Below are positions 25,268 through 37,785 of a stretch of 64,000 nucleotides of DNA, piece after piece. The notes under the pieces are model-generated. The model was not told the DNA's origin. It made no database searches and worked only from the letters and a program-made list of their open reading frames with translations. A program made the position numbers and the translations under genes. Every line of letters starts with the position of its first letter. The stretch's first letter is position 1. Source of the stretch: Epiperipatus broadwayi (lineage: Eukaryota; Onychophora; Udeonychophora; Euonychophora; Peripatidae); contig JAQFVV010006738.1 of assembly GCA_028023455.1 (NCBI GenBank), forward strand, positions 143,501 to 207,500, in the 5' to 3' direction.

Positions 25268-26345
25268 ACTGTTATTAAAACAGGCAAAATGCTCCATATA
25301 GTAGTTCCACTCAGTGCAAGCCAGAGTAATCTATGGATTCCAGAAGGCTTGTAAAAAAATCCCTATCTAGTGCCTACTCATCTAATATCCCCAGACTAGT
25401 TTCTAGCTTGTGGCTTTCATCAATGAGGAGCCTTGGATCTGAGAGCACTGCACCTACTGTATGGAAAATTTTGCCTGTTGTAATAACAGTTACGAGAAAG
25501 CATAAGAAATGTTTATCATTTGATGTTTAGTGATTTAATACCAATCCTACCTAATAGGCTAGTTGTGGCTATGGTTTTTAAAAAACCAGAGACATCAAAA
25601 TGTATGGGTACTGAACTGAGTTCAGTGGATTGAAAATATTGGTTTTTCAATTTTAGACTCATAGTTTTGTAGTTAAGTAGACATAAAAGGTTATGGCTGT
25701 ATGGTTGCATTAGATCCTAAAATCTAGGTGCAGTGTTCTCAAACACAAAACACCTCATCGATGAAAGCTACAAGTTAGAAACTAGTCTGGGAATATTGGA
25801 TGAGTAGGCCCTAGATAGGGATTTTACATACAAGCCTTCTGGCATCCATTGATTACTCTGGCTTGCACTGAATGAAACTACTGTATGAAGAGATTTGTTC
25901 TGTTTTAATAACAGTTACGAGCAAGCATAAGAAATAGTGACCATGTGATGTTTAGTAATTTAATACCAATCCTGACAAATCGGATAGTGGTGGTTAGACA
26001 CCAAAATGTATAAGTACTGAACTGAGTTCAGACTTAAAGAACTATGTAAGCTAATGAGCTTGGATTGAAAATACTATTGGGTTTTCAATTTTAGACTCAT
26101 AATTTTGTAGTTAAGTACAGATAAAAGGTGGCTGCTGGAGGATTGTATTAGATCCTAAGATTTACGTACAGTGCTCTCAGATCCAAGGTGAATCACTGTT
26201 GAAGGCCACAAGCTAGAAACCAATCTGGGGATATTGGATGAGTAGGCACTAGATAGGAATTTTATGCACAAGCCTTCTGGAATCCATTGATTACTCTGGC
26301 TTGCACTGCATGGAACTACTGAATGGAGAGTTCTGCTTGTTTTAA
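25268..26345. repeat. Repeat block: one direct and two inverted copies with 425 bp periodicity
   Basis: A ~190 bp module (key block CCTACTCATCTAATAT next to GTGCAAGCCAGAGTAATC) is in plus orientation at 25268-25458. It is inverted at about 25731-25913 and again at about 26160-26340. The two inverted copies belong to a tandem duplication of ~425 bp (25491-25915 and 25916-26340), each beginning TACGAG-AAGCATAAGAAAT. The plus copy and the first inverted copy form a large palindrome. The 103-residue minus-strand frame at 26155-26466 crosses this block and shows no recognised domain. Confidence 0.65.
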
Positions 26346-26479
26346 TGGCATAGATAATAAAATAATTATTGATGTACATCAAGCTTCTAACACCAGTAAT
26401 GAAACATCCACCAGTAGCAAAATCAAACAAAAGGTGGGTATGGAAAAAACATATCCAAAGTATCAAATAAAGTAAATTA

Positions 26480-29047
26480 GGAAGAGACTTGGGAAATGAT
26501 TTTTCTCCTCAAGGACCTATGTCAAAAATGAGAAACAAAACTAAACCATTAATGAAAGAAATCACCAATCTAACATCTTCAAATGAATATAAAGTGCCTA
26601 ATTATGCTGTAAAAAGGTGCCTCATGATATAAATAATGTTTGAGGATTTAAAACTTAAAGCTTTTTTAAACATTGGTAGCCAAATCTCTGTAATCTCTGA
26701 CAAATTCAATAGATAGGGTTATGGACAAAAATACAAATATTAAAATACTACCCCTCAAGTCAGTACAGATTACCATGGCTAACAATAAGAAGGCAAAATT
26801 AACTCAAAAACAAATCTAAGTCAAACTGACCATATAACCAAACATGTATCTATCATGTCTTTTTGATATTAAATGGCCTCAATGATGAAGTCATTTTAGG
26901 GGCAGACTTCCTAAATATGAAGTAATGCATGGTCAATTTTGAAAACAAATCAGTTAGGATAAGTGATAAGGTTGTAGAAATGACATTACTTCCAAGTTGT
27001 GACTTAAATGAAATTAATTGTATAGTATTTACCATATCTGAAGCACTGGTGAAAAAAAAATTTGCAGAGTCAAATTTAATTAAAGAGAATGATAAAGAAA
27101 AACTGTGAACTGTAATTAATAAATACAATATCATACTCTCAGAAATACCAGGTGTGATAGAGAAATTCCAGCAAAGCATTAAACTGCTTGCAAACCAACC
27201 ATCCAATTCAAAACCTATCCAATCCCACATCAATACCAAAATGAAATTATCCAACAGATTCAGAAGATGATCGACTGGGGAATAATTACCAAATGCTCCA
27301 TATCATTTTGCAATCCTATTGTAATGGTGAAGAATAATGATAGGTCAATGAGATTTTGTTTAGATACTAGACAGCTAAACGAAATGACCATTCCAGGTAG
27401 GAATATACCACCACCAATGCACAAATTATTTGTGAAATTTGGTAATAAGAAAGAATTTTCCACTTTCAATTTAACCTCCAGTTATTATCAAATTGAACTT
27501 CATCCAGATGATTACCAATACAATGTATTTTGATATTAGGGATTCACCTATCAATTTAATAGAATTCCATTTGGGTTAATTAATAGTGGAGCCAGTTTTA
27601 AAAGATTTCTAGATAAAGCTCTTTCTCATGAGATCAAATAGATAGTAACAATATATGTACATGAAGTTATCAATATATCTCATACCATTGAATATAATCT
27701 TCATCATTTAAGAAAATTATTTAAAGAGTGCTATAACAACGGTATAAAAATCAATTTCAAAAATAGTACATTAATGTGCAAAAAAGTAGCCTTCTCATGT
27801 CATATTATTGGTTGCAATGAGATGAGACATCATCGAAATAAGATCAGTGTGATACAGAATTTTCCTACACCAAAGAACAAAAAACAAATTAGATCATTTT
27901 TATGGTTATGTAACTTTTACAATCATTTTATCTTAAATTTGCTGACTACATGGAACCATTATGAAAACTCATCAGAAAAGATGAAAGGTAGAATTAGACT
28001 AAAGATCAAGATGAGGCATTTTCTACAAATAAAACAGGATTTTTAGAGAAAGTCATATTATCTTTTTCTGATTTTAATAAAACCCTTTATCTTATAAACA
28101 GATAGTAGTGGTTAGAGGTTATTCTATCCCAAATCCAGGAGGATGGCCAAGCTGGTCCTCTACTTCATTAACCATCTCTTTAAAGGTCCTAAAATAAATA
28201 ATATGGTCACTAAAAGAAGAACTAGCACTAGTGTGAGCTTTCCAGAAATTTTGACAAATGCTTCTCGGATCACAAGTGATATCGATCACTGATCATAAAA
28301 ACCTTGAATTCTTGAATTGCAGTTATTTAACTAACAGTCATCCTGTTAGATGGAGTTTGCTATTACAAAAATTCAATTTTACAATCAGATACTGCAAAGG
28401 GTCCAAAAACATTGTAGCTGATGTACTAAGCCAAAATCCACGTTTATCAGAACAATAATATTTAATGGTGCATAATGCTTATATTTTAAATACTGATGTA
28501 ACAATTAAAGAAAATGTAGAGAATGATTTGCCAATCACAATACACCTTTAAACTTTTAGCAGATCTGAAAAAAATCATCAAAACACTAAACAAAGAAATT
28601 CTATATAAAGCAAATGATCTGGAAAATAACAGACTAGATAACCAGCTCTTAAAATATAAACCGAATAATGACAAAAGTAAATGGAGGGTTGTAATATCAA
28701 AAAGATTAAGAAACCACCCTCACTCAATACGTCCATTATTTATATGGACACTATGAAGCCCACAAAACTTAACAAGTAATGAAAAATTTGTTTTATTAGC
28801 CTAGAATGTATTGTGACATTATAAAATTTAAAACTGTCACATATGCTTAAAAGCGCAGTCAGCAAACAGAAATTATGTTTGTTCAGTTAACAATATTATC
28901 CCCAAAAGAGCAAATAAAATTTTGGCTGTGGACTTTTAAAGTTCATTACTATCCTTCAATAAGCCAAAATCTTTGCTAGTTTCTTATGATCTCTTCACAA
29001 AATTTGTGACTGCTTACTCTTTTACCATTTGCATAAATATATATATA
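26480..29047 (+). pseudogene. Ty3/Gypsy retrotransposon pol remnant
   Basis: Degenerate pol in the usual Gypsy order. Protease: IGSQISVIS at about 26670, where the catalytic Asp codon is Asn (26669-26671), then VILGADFL near 26900. RT: HQYQNEIIQQIQKMIDWG near 27220-27280, LDTRQLNEMT near 27360, FSTFNLTSSYYQIELHP near 27460, and YVHE in place of YVDD at 27654-27665. RNase H and tether: ITDHKNLEFL near 28275 and ADVLSQNP near 28430. Integrase: an HHCC zinc finger (YGH then CHIC) near 28730-28850, and a core start near LLVSYDLFTKFV at 28975. Several stops and frameshifts separate these. The integrase is cut off at a TA tract at 29038, where an inverted Penelope-type repeat begins. No gag or LTR was found on the 5' side. 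Confidence 0.85.
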
Positions 29048-29222
29048 TATTGAACCGAGTTCGAATATGTCCATTCGAAACACCAGTCTCTTAAGCAGAG
29101 AAGAACATACTCGGAGAGTATGTATGCCCAAACGCTAGCTATAAAGTATATAACTAACATTACATTTCCAGGACATCGGTTCAAATGGCTACACCCAACT
29201 GTGGGGCTGAACCTAAGAAACA
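29048..29222 (-). repeat. Penelope-type terminal repeat, inverted copy
   Basis: The sequence from TGAACCGAGTTCGAATATG to TAACATTACATTTCCAGGACAT matches 33320-33452 in inverted orientation over about 135 bases. It ends against a TA tract that interrupts the Gypsy integrase. It includes two adjacent hairpins (CATACTC-GGAG-AGTATG type and CTCTTAAGCAGAG type). The continuation ACACCCAACTGTGGGGCTGAACC (29191-29213) is not in the other copy. It also resembles a tRNA-primer-binding leader, so it may belong to the second Gypsy remnant. Confidence 0.6.
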
Positions 29223-29559
29223 ATAGTAAATAAATACTTTGTTTCTTGTTTAAAAATAAAAAACCAAATTATGTATGTAAAAGTGCTTTAATGTTAAAAA
29301 AAAGAATTGACCGAAAACTTTATTTTCGAAATGAAAAGAGATTTTGACATATATGCTATCAAATCAGAGTCAATTAGATGTTATGGGCAGAGTTAAAGCA
29401 TTAAGATCGGGTAGAGAAAAGAACTAAAAGGGTGGAATTAGCGTGAGTTTCCGTCTTAGTAAGAAAAATAAATAAATAAATCGTATAGTAAATTTAGTTT
29501 AACATAAGTGCTAGTACTTTGAAATTGAAATTTTCGAAAATGGATTCGAAAGAAAGCCC

Positions 29560-30260
29560 AATATATTTTTATTAAAAATCCCCAGTTAGTAGAAAAGGAG
29601 AAAGAAGAAATATCTGACATGCAGATAATGATGAAAATGATGATGAATATAATTCGAGAAATTAAACAAAGTCAACAAGAATTGTGTCAGAAATTTGAGC
29701 AAAGCCAACAAGAGCTCAAAGAAGAACCCAAAGCAGAATTGAAGGCAGAAATTAATCAGGTTAAAGGAGAAATTAAGGAACTCAGAGCAGAAGGGAAATA
29801 AGATATGAAATTACAGGAAAGGTAGAGAAAAATCAAGAAATTATAAAGGTAGATTTAGTTAAAAAAAGTAAAAAGGTTGAGGTCACGAAAGAGGTAGAAA
29901 TTGAATTAGAATCAGATAGCATTGTGATAAATAAAGTAGAAACTTATGTAGATCAAAAGGTAGAAGATAGCGTAAGAGAGTTTTTACTAAGAATTAAAAA
30001 TAAAAGGTTTAAAGTAAACGTTCGCATTCGCTGTAGACGCAGATTTAAAACAAAGAGGAAGCGTAGGAAAAAATATTCATGATTAGGAAAAATATGGAGG
30101 TCTGTAAAGCTTAAAAGTTTTCTAATTTACAAGGCAGAAAATAGAATGGAAAGAGAAAGAGATAAAATAGATTTTAATCAAGAAATAGAAGTGAGAATAT
30201 GGAGTATGATTTATATTATAAAATTAGTAGAAAGAAAGAAGGAACCGCCTGACATAGTTT
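29560..30260 (+). pseudogene. Gypsy-like gag remnant with coiled coil
   Basis: An open segment at 29619-29801 reads MQIMMKMMMNIIREIKQSQQ and continues with heptad-like Gln/Glu/Lys-rich sequence (QELCQKFEQSQQ, KAEINQVKGEIKEL). After a frame break, more acidic and Lys-rich sequence runs from about 29810 to 30000, then an Arg/Lys-rich patch near 30010-30080. This layout resembles the coiled-coil N-terminal gag of some arthropod Ty3/Gypsy elements. No zinc knuckle is visible and several stops follow. A related remnant lies at 46475-47040. Assignment to gag is by resemblance only. Confidence 0.5.
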
Positions 30261-31100
30261 AAAAGTTAGTAATCGGGTGGAATAGTAAAGGAAATAAACA
30301 AAAAGGACCGGAAATGGACTATGAGTCTAATACAATTATTTTGATGTAGGTGAAAAGCCTGAATTAGAATTTCGCTATTTAAAATGATGGATTGTTTTGT
30401 CAAATAATAATAATGGAGGCTTCGCAAAATAAAAGATTTTTTTTCTCCACGCACATATTAATTAAGGAAATGTTCGTAAATAAACAGTTCAAATAAATAA
30501 AAATCAATAAAATCAAGTTAAATAAATGGGTCAAATTAAGGATTTAGAAATAAAGTTGTAGATTTAAATAAATGAAAAGATAACGGAAATACATAGGGTG
30601 TAAATAAATTGTTTAAAATAATCAAAAAAAAAACCTCCAATAAAATAATAAAGAGCAGTAAAATAAAATAGTTTTCTGAATGTACGCACATTAATACATA
30701 AGTTAAAGTAATGGGCTAAAATAATATTGTAATATAAATAAATATGTAAACTGATGTCCGTGATAGTTTCAAAATAATAGTGTAGCATAAATAAATAAGG
30801 ATAATGTTCGTATGGGTTTAAAATAAGTATCGTAAAACTAATATTTAAAATGTTCATACTGGTTTAAAGATAATATTATAAGATTAGTGTAAATAAATAT
30901 TTTAAATAATGTTCGTAAGGGATATAAGTAATGTTTGTAATGAATTTAAAAAAATAATATAAATGAAAGTCAATCTAAGTTGTATTAAGAGTGTAAGGGT
31001 TCGAAATTAAGGGATGAGGGTAGTATTGAAATAAGTTAGATAAGGATTAAGTTTAAAGCTGTCGACTGGATAGATTTTAGCACCTGTAATAGATTGGCAG
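30261..31100. other. Degenerate AT-rich DNA between gag and pol remnants
   Basis: No domain is recognised. Repeated ATAAATAA and TTCGTA-type words suggest decayed repeats. It may be the eroded body of the second Gypsy element. Confidence 0.4.
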
Positions 31101-31194
31101 GGATCATTCCTCTTTTAAAAGCACACTGGCAACATCCAGAGTAAGTTGTAAATCACTTTTCCAGGGGAGAATCCCCATATCTCGTACCTCATTT

Positions 31195-31384
31195 TCCAAA
31201 GTGTAAGTCGGAAATGGACAGTTGAAAATTCCTACCATTCGCAGCGTCCTCTTCTTAGCCAAAGTCCGATCAAGAGAATCGGCAATCGTTTTCCAAAGCG
31301 TAAGTCGGAAAAGGACAGTTGAAATTCCTGCCATTCACAGCGACCTTTTCTTAATCAAAGTCCGATCAAGAGAATCGGCAGCCG
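31195..31384 (+). repeat. Two ~95 bp tandem units
   Basis: TTTTCCAAAGTGTAAGTCGGAAA starts the first unit near 31193 and TTTTCCAAAGCGTAAGTCGGAAA the second near 31290. Both end in AAAGTCCGATCAAGAGAATCGGCA. In one plus-strand frame (31222-31461) both units are open (KVRSRESA is repeated). They may therefore be an internally duplicated, eroded piece of Gypsy pol. Confidence 0.7.
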
Positions 31385-31459
31385 AAGCTTCGTTTATAAA
31401 AGATCCCTGTGCCACAAAATTAGTTTGTCCTCATGGTCACTATCCAGGACAAACATTAT

Positions 31460-31630
31460 AAACAATGTTGCCAGCATAGAAAGAAGAAAAGCATAATTGG
31501 AGATTGCCCTTAGTATGGAAAGGAAAAGATACCAAAAAGCAAACTTAGAAGGAATAATAAATTAAGATTTAATGTTGTCAGAGATAAAATGGTCAAAAAT
31601 GATGCATTTTACTCTCAAAAGGAAGGGCGG
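31460..31630 (+). pseudogene. Possible end of Gypsy pol and polypurine tract
   Basis: In one frame the sequence ends KGGVMYQY followed by a stop, resembling the GGGVM-type ends of many Gypsy pol ORFs. The polypurine run AAAAGGAAGGGCGG (31617-31630) directly precedes TGTAATG at 31631, as expected for a PPT next to an LTR start. Confidence 0.4.
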
Positions 31631-33312
31631 TGTAATGTACCAATATTGATATTGTACATATAATTTTATCTAAAATTATATTATTGAAATAATTTTTCAT
31701 AAAAGAGAAACATAAAATTAAATGTTGAGTTTATTTCAGTTTGTTTTTGAAAAAAAAATATGAATCAAATAGTTTTCCAGCGTTAGTTTTGAAATAAAAA
31801 GCTACAATTAATTAATCAAAAGGGGGGAGGGGAAGTCTTGGTAAGGAAAATTAAACTAAAGGTTTGTAAAAGGAAATAAAGAGTTTTCTTATTAGTATTC
31901 GTAACATATAAATAATTTAAAGTTTAAAAAAAAAAAAAAATCTCTTTTCATTCGAATTAAGGAAAATGTAAAACTAGTAATATACATGCATATATATATA
32001 TGTGCGATTGTTAACAATAGAATAAATGTTATTATAAATAAATGAAAGTTAAAGAAGATTATCATTAAAAAACACGGCAATGGCTATTAGATATTAATTA
32101 ATATAAAACAATACATTTTTGCATGGCTATTACTAATTAAGTAATCTTTCAAAACATGTTTATCAAATGATTATCACTGGAATTTCGACAACAGATCTTT
32201 GCTGGAGGATATGAAAGGGACAACACGTCATCGGTATAAATACTGAATATTTTATCGGACAATCAGTTGAGACAATAGTTCAAGGAGTTCACAAATTAGT
32301 TGAGTGAGTGCAGTTCACAAAGTAATTGAGTAGTGCAGTTCAGAAATTAATTGAGTCAGTTAAGAAACAAAATGCAGTGTTGAGAAGATTTTGGGAATGC
32401 ACGTTTCTCTCCATCCCAGATTGTCCGATGAAAACAGCAGTTTTGCCCATGAAATGATGTCAGCTTAACATCTTAGAAAATCTCCATCAGGATCTAATTG
32501 TCTCCAATAGTAATAATCGTGAAACTCATCCAGGAAAAGTCCCAGCCGGCTGGTAAGCATTCATAATGGAAACATTTTCACCAAAAGCAGCCTCCAAAGA
32601 GAACAAATTTCTATGTCTACATTCAAAAGCCTAGGTAAAACATTTGCTTATTTCATTTATACTGTAATAACCATTGCATTGCATTAATTCGTACGAATCT
32701 TTCAAGAGTCTAATTATATGAACTTTATATCATATATAAATGAACTATTGATATGTGTGTTTAAATTTCAAATGCTATGTAATACTTTATTATTATTATG
32801 TGTGTGCATGAGTTAATATGTGTGTGATCCTTATATCAATATTATTAGTCAAAGTAGATAAATTCCCAGTGTTCTGTTATGAAAATATTCAAGAATATTT
32901 AAACTATTTAGAAATGTTAATTTAAAATATGCGTGTGTTTTATTAGAATTATAAAATGTTTAAATTTAGTAAATAAATGTTAGTTAATGAATTATCTTTA
33001 AAATTAAACTTTATTTGTCGGTCAATTTTTTTTATCAATTCTTTTACAATTCTTTTTATCAATTCTTTTACAATTCTTTTTATAAATTCCTTTTACAATT
33101 CTTTATCAAGTCTTTTAACCACTAATTATGTATAATCTATTAGTGATTACAAACAGCTGAGCTAGTCATGGATTTAGGCATTGAGTTAGTGGCCACTGTT
33201 CAAAGTGCATTGTATATTCTTTTAGTATTCTTTTAGAATAAACAGCTGGTGCCCGTGTTTATACACAAACAAAAAAAAGTGCTTTGAACTTAGTGTTGAA
33301 CTCAACAGCCGA
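31631..33312 (+). repeat. Probable 3' LTR of the second Gypsy remnant
   Basis: It starts TGTAATGTACC directly after a polypurine tract. Inside are a TATA-like GGTATAAATACTG (32229-32241), three imperfect ~28 bp tandem repeats built on AGTTCACAAATTAGTTGAGT (about 32280-32360), a second tandem block of TTTTACAATTCTTTTTATCAATTC (about 33034-33115), and an AATAAA at 33237. No second LTR copy was found for comparison, so the 3' boundary (about 33.25-33.31 kb) is a guess. A non-coding repeat unrelated to Gypsy is the alternative. Confidence 0.4.
33034..33115. repeat. Tandem repeat, ~24 bp unit
   Basis: Three to four imperfect copies of ATCAATTCTTTTACAATTCTTTTT. Confidence 0.8.
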
Positions 33313-33319
33313 AAAGAAG

Positions 33320-34655
33320 CTATGTCCTGGAAATGTAATGCTAGTTATATACTTTATAGCTATTGTTTGGGCATACATACTCTCCAAGTATGTTCTTCTC
33401 TGCCTAAGAGACCGGTGTTTCGAATCCACATATTAGAACTCGGTTCAATATATATATATATATGTTAAAATGAAGATTTGCATGGGTTAAATATATAAAA
33501 TACATATTTTTGCGGGTTCATCCTTTACTGTGGACTAGTTTTGATCGTATTACAAGTTTTAGATCATTTAAAGATTCGGAAATTGTAACAGCAAAGCAAA
33601 AGCAAAAATTGCAAATGCTAATTAGAACACAATCCCCAAACATTATGTATCCAAATCAAAAAACCGTTTATAATTTATCTAGGAAAGCCCTCTCTACAGA
33701 TGAAATTTCGGTTTTAGAAAAAGGTTTCAATTTTGCTTTAACACCTTCCCGGATACCTTTTGAGAAAATTGTTTGTAATGTTGAATCAGTTCTCGATAAA
33801 ATTGATTCTAGATCGGCTGATTTGGCTAGAGCTGAGATTTGTAATATTTTTAAAAAAGCTAAGCTTCCTAAAAATAATATTTCAAAGAAAGAAAGACAAG
33901 CATTAAATAATATAAAATCGGACAAATCAATTGTTGTACTTCCAGCTGATAAAGGTAATGCCACAGTTGTAATGGATCGAACATTTACCATAATAAAATT
34001 TTAGATCTGCTTAATGATAAAACTTATAAACTATCAAAAAGAGATCATACTACGTATTTGGAAAAAAACAACAAAAGCTATTATTAATAAATCACCTATT
34101 GAAACAGAGATAAAAAATAAAATAATCCCTCATGAAAAATCTTGTGTCTGTCCAAAATTTTATGGACTTCCAAAAATTCACAAACCAGATACCCCCCTTC
34201 ATCCAATAGTAAGTGCAATAGGTTCTCCAACTCATATTTTAGCCAGATACTTATCGGATTTCATTAAACCTACAATCCCATCTATTAAATCATATATTAA
34301 AAACTCTCTTCATTTTATTTCTGTTTTAAAAAGTTTAAAAATTAATGCTAATGACATTCTGGTCAGCTTTGATGTCGTGTCTTTGTTTACAAACATTCCA
34401 ATTGATGAAGCTTTAAATATAATCTCACAATGTTGCAATTTACCAGACCATATTATTGCATTAATTAAACATTGTCTCTTAAATACATATTTTGTATACA
34501 ATGGACAGCATTACAGACAAGTTTTTGGTACTCCTATGGGCTCACCTATCTCAAGAGTAATAGCTGATTTATTCATGGAATATATAGAAACTCGTGCTTT
34601 AGAATCATCATCTTTAAAACCTCATTTGGCTCAGATACATAGATGACACAAATTG
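33320..34655 (+). mobile_element. Truncated Penelope-like element with upstream terminal repeat
   Basis: The element starts in the repeat that recurs inverted at 29048-29180, crosses a TA tract (33451-33465) and enters the RT reading frame at about 33510. The sequence stops abruptly just after the RT catalytic motif near 34655, so the rest of RT, the linker and any GIY-YIG nuclease are missing. The inverted partner 4 kb upstream resembles the head-to-head arrangements known for Penelope-like elements, but two independent insertions are also possible. Confidence 0.75.
33510..34655 (+). pseudogene. Penelope-like reverse transcriptase fragment
   Basis: Recognisable canonical motifs in order: LPADKGNATVVMD (near 33945), FYGLPKIHKPDTPLHPIVS (near 34155-34215), FDVVSLFTNIP (near 34370), FGTPMGSPIS (near 34525) and, after a frameshift near 34625, LRYIDDT. 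Frame breaks also occur near 33990 and 34075, inside a segment that otherwise reads LNDKTYKLSKRDHT. There is no ATG at 33510; the true N-terminus is not identifiable. The sequence is much closer to classical Penelope/Poseidon-type RTs than the copy at 55-57.7 kb, so two PLE lineages are present in this genome. Confidence 0.88.
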
Positions 34656-37261
34656 ATATAACTTATCCTTCTCAGGGTTCACATAGCTTAAAGGGTGAAA
34701 TACAAGATACACTTGGGTCCAGTGAGAGGGATTTTGCCACTACCCAAGCATAACACACACCAAATAGCTCTTAATACTGAATTGAATTACTAAACAATAT
34801 TCAATAATTTCAAATAAATTCTATAAATTCCCTAACTATGCTAAGCTTTAAGCTTCAATAAGTAAGAGTAATTTTTCAATAGCTAAATGCAATAGCTTTC
34901 CAACTTTATTTTTCCATTAATTAGAAACAAGGCGACTAAGACCAGTGAATGATAGATCTGTGGATTCAAATGAACTGATCAAACCAATATTAGGTTTATA
35001 ATATTTTAGTATATCACTTGAACTAAAATTCTTTAGGTTAGTATGTTTAATTATTAAGTTAGGATGCCCTAGATACACTCATAAACTATAGGGCTTAACA
35101 CAATTATTCTGATATACCTATATGTAGTGACTTTTACAATATTGATTGATGACAATTTCACTATAATCACAGGATCTGTCGATAGCAATAACAATAATAA
35201 TGTGTGGGTGTGTTGATTAGCAATAAGAATACTGAAGACTAAATAAAATTTTAACACAACAATATTTATTTACATTATGTACAAGTCTCTTTTAGACACA
35301 TTACATGAAACAAGATAAATCCATTCCAAAATTAGGGATGGAAATTAATAATGTGGTAAGTAATGACCAACTAATATGACAAACATTTTTGGATATGCTT
35401 CTTTATTATTCTATTAGGTAGACTAAGATAGTTAAACTTATTTGAGATATCTTAGCATTAAAATTGCAAACAAAATGTATTAACATCCTTTGGATATACG
35501 CAACTTTTAAATAAAAAAAATTATTCTAAATTACAATTTATTATATCAAACTGTAGCTGTTTGAGTTATTAGAATATGATAAGGGCAATTATCACATTCC
35601 AATACAAGTAATAATTTATTATAATTCACTATTTTAAAAAAAATTCATTGCATTGATGTGGGGCAAACATCACCAGTTAAATGCACACATGATACCAAAA
35701 ACATCCACTATGTCTACAATTTAACCATTTATTAATTGACTGATCTTACTAATTCATCAGTAAATACCTACTTGTTGAAAACCAATCCACATTGTCCATG
35801 TACACAACTTGCTCTTTTATGTAGAAGTTCTACAAATACTAGTAAGTTTTGGTTGGTCTGTTTATAAACTGATGAAGATTACACATCATCATTAAGACAC
35901 TATACCAATTAAACAAACCCTATGGATATACCCATGTCCCATAAGCTGACTTATTTTATCCTTGCCATTGGATTATGAGTACTAATCTTCACCATACACG
36001 GTGGAAAACTAACTCTAACTTGAGGGATCTAAATAAAGGAGGCTCTACAAAACAACATGATAGTTGTATATCAAGCAACAACATAATAGTTGTATAAGAA
36101 TATGGCCAATTCTGATATTTTTTCATAGGTATTAAAAGTGTGGCAGTGACTCTTCATTGGAAAACAGAATTCAGACCATGGGATTATCTTTTTTTTCTTA
36201 GGCTTAACTATGCTCTAAGCACAAACTCTTAATCAGCCCCAACAATATCATCCTCTCATATTAATAATCAATGGGGAATTCTCTATCATCCCATGTACAA
36301 TATTAATTATTATTATATCTAAGGCTATTATATGTAGCCCAAACTCATCCTAAAATATATCACAAATTCTGATCAATACAATAGCAAGGTAAAACAACAC
36401 CAATAATCTAAGTGGAAATGTAAATATTCCATTGCACATTGCAGAGGCTGTTAATGTTTTATAAACAGACCATCAGTATCAGTAAAATAACCTTTAATTA
36501 TTTCAAAATAATAATTATACCTTTAATTATAGCAAGCCATGTACACGTAAACAAGGAGGATTAAACTACATTTTGTATTTAAAGTGGACATTCCCGTTCA
36601 TAAGCCAAATTAAGCAATAATAATAAAAAAATACTTATTAAATTATTTTATATAATCGAACAATAGTATCATTATGTGTATATTTTTGACCAGTTTGGAT
36701 CTATTTGTTGCCCTCCTCAATATAATATTAACATTTGTTTTAGCAGTGAAAGAGATAAACATTTCTCTTTCTTCCCAGACAAATAATATTTAACATTAAG
36801 CTTTCCCTTCATTGGGAAAATAATATAAATATGTATAATAAATGTATATAACTTTATACATAGCTACATCATTACTTAGTATATTCTATACCCTGATATA
36901 TATATAAACCTAATATCTGAATAACACATGGAAAAGAAAAAAACGCATTACAATATTATATATAGCAATTAACCAACTAAACAAACATTACATTTCTACC
37001 ATTGGACTTTATCGAAGTTTGATTCGTTCTTATAAGTAAAACAACATGAAAATGGATATGATAAGCAAACATTCCTGAGTAATATTATTGGTTATCCGGT
37101 TCAATATTAACATCTTCAGACAAAATTCAAACATTTCTTCAATGGTAATAGAAATTCTTTATCGGTTTGTGTACTAATGTAAGCATACTGAAGCAATATT
37201 AAAACATTTTGAGAATAAGTCACTTAAAATAGGTTTAATTAATATCTATTAATTTGTCGAT
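34656..37261. other. AT-rich non-coding DNA
   Basis: No gene or element was identified. A less AT-rich part lies at about 35640-36480, with a short inverted pair (GGTCTGTTTATAAAC near 35853, GTTTTATAAACAGACCAT near 36453). Confidence 0.5.
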
Positions 37262-37785
37262 TTTTGTTTTTACTCTTTTTTTTCACCTGCGCGACTATCT
37301 CATACTCTTAAATAATCTGGGTGATTTTAAAATCGTTTGAAATATTATCATGTTGCAAGTTATTCACTAATTATAAAATAAATAAATATTTATTTTCACT
37401 TCCCTTTTATTAGCAAATTATGATATCTTAAGTTATACTGAGAAGAATTTATTTAATTATAAATACGATCTTCTAAGCGATTTTAATTAATATGTAACAT
37501 ATATTTCCCAAATATAGCACAATTATAATCAGTTTATTACGATCTTTGAAAATAAACTTTTAAATCATTTATGAATTTTGTTTACTTTGTTTTTCCCGTC
37601 CACAGTAATTGTTACAATCTTAAGTAATCTGGGTAATTTTAAACACCTAAAATATTATTAGTTTATATGTTGTATAATAATAAAAAAATCAATATTTTTT
37701 TATTCACTATTATTGGCAATTTATTTCATATTTAAGAATGTTAAGCAGAATTCATTTAATAGTAAGCAATTATTAATAATATATA
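37262..37785. repeat. Two diverged ~310 bp tandem units
   Basis: The blocks TTTGTTT-TACT, CTTAA-TAATCTGGGT-ATTTTAAA, and GCAATTTAT/AATTTATTTAAT appear in the same order at 37262-37470 and at about 37575-37785. Divergence is high. The function is unknown. Confidence 0.5.

Noticed and set aside
29191-29213. Confident Gypsy primer-binding site (TGGCTACACCCAACTGTGGGGC)
   Set aside because: It resembles PBS leaders, but no LTR end directly precedes it and the tRNA match could not be tested.
29048-29222. Hammerhead ribozyme in the first PLE repeat
   Set aside because: Paired hairpins exist, but no CTGANGA...GAAA order could be found on either strand.
31195-31384. CRISPR-like array
   Set aside because: Only two long imperfect units with no spacers, in a eukaryotic context.
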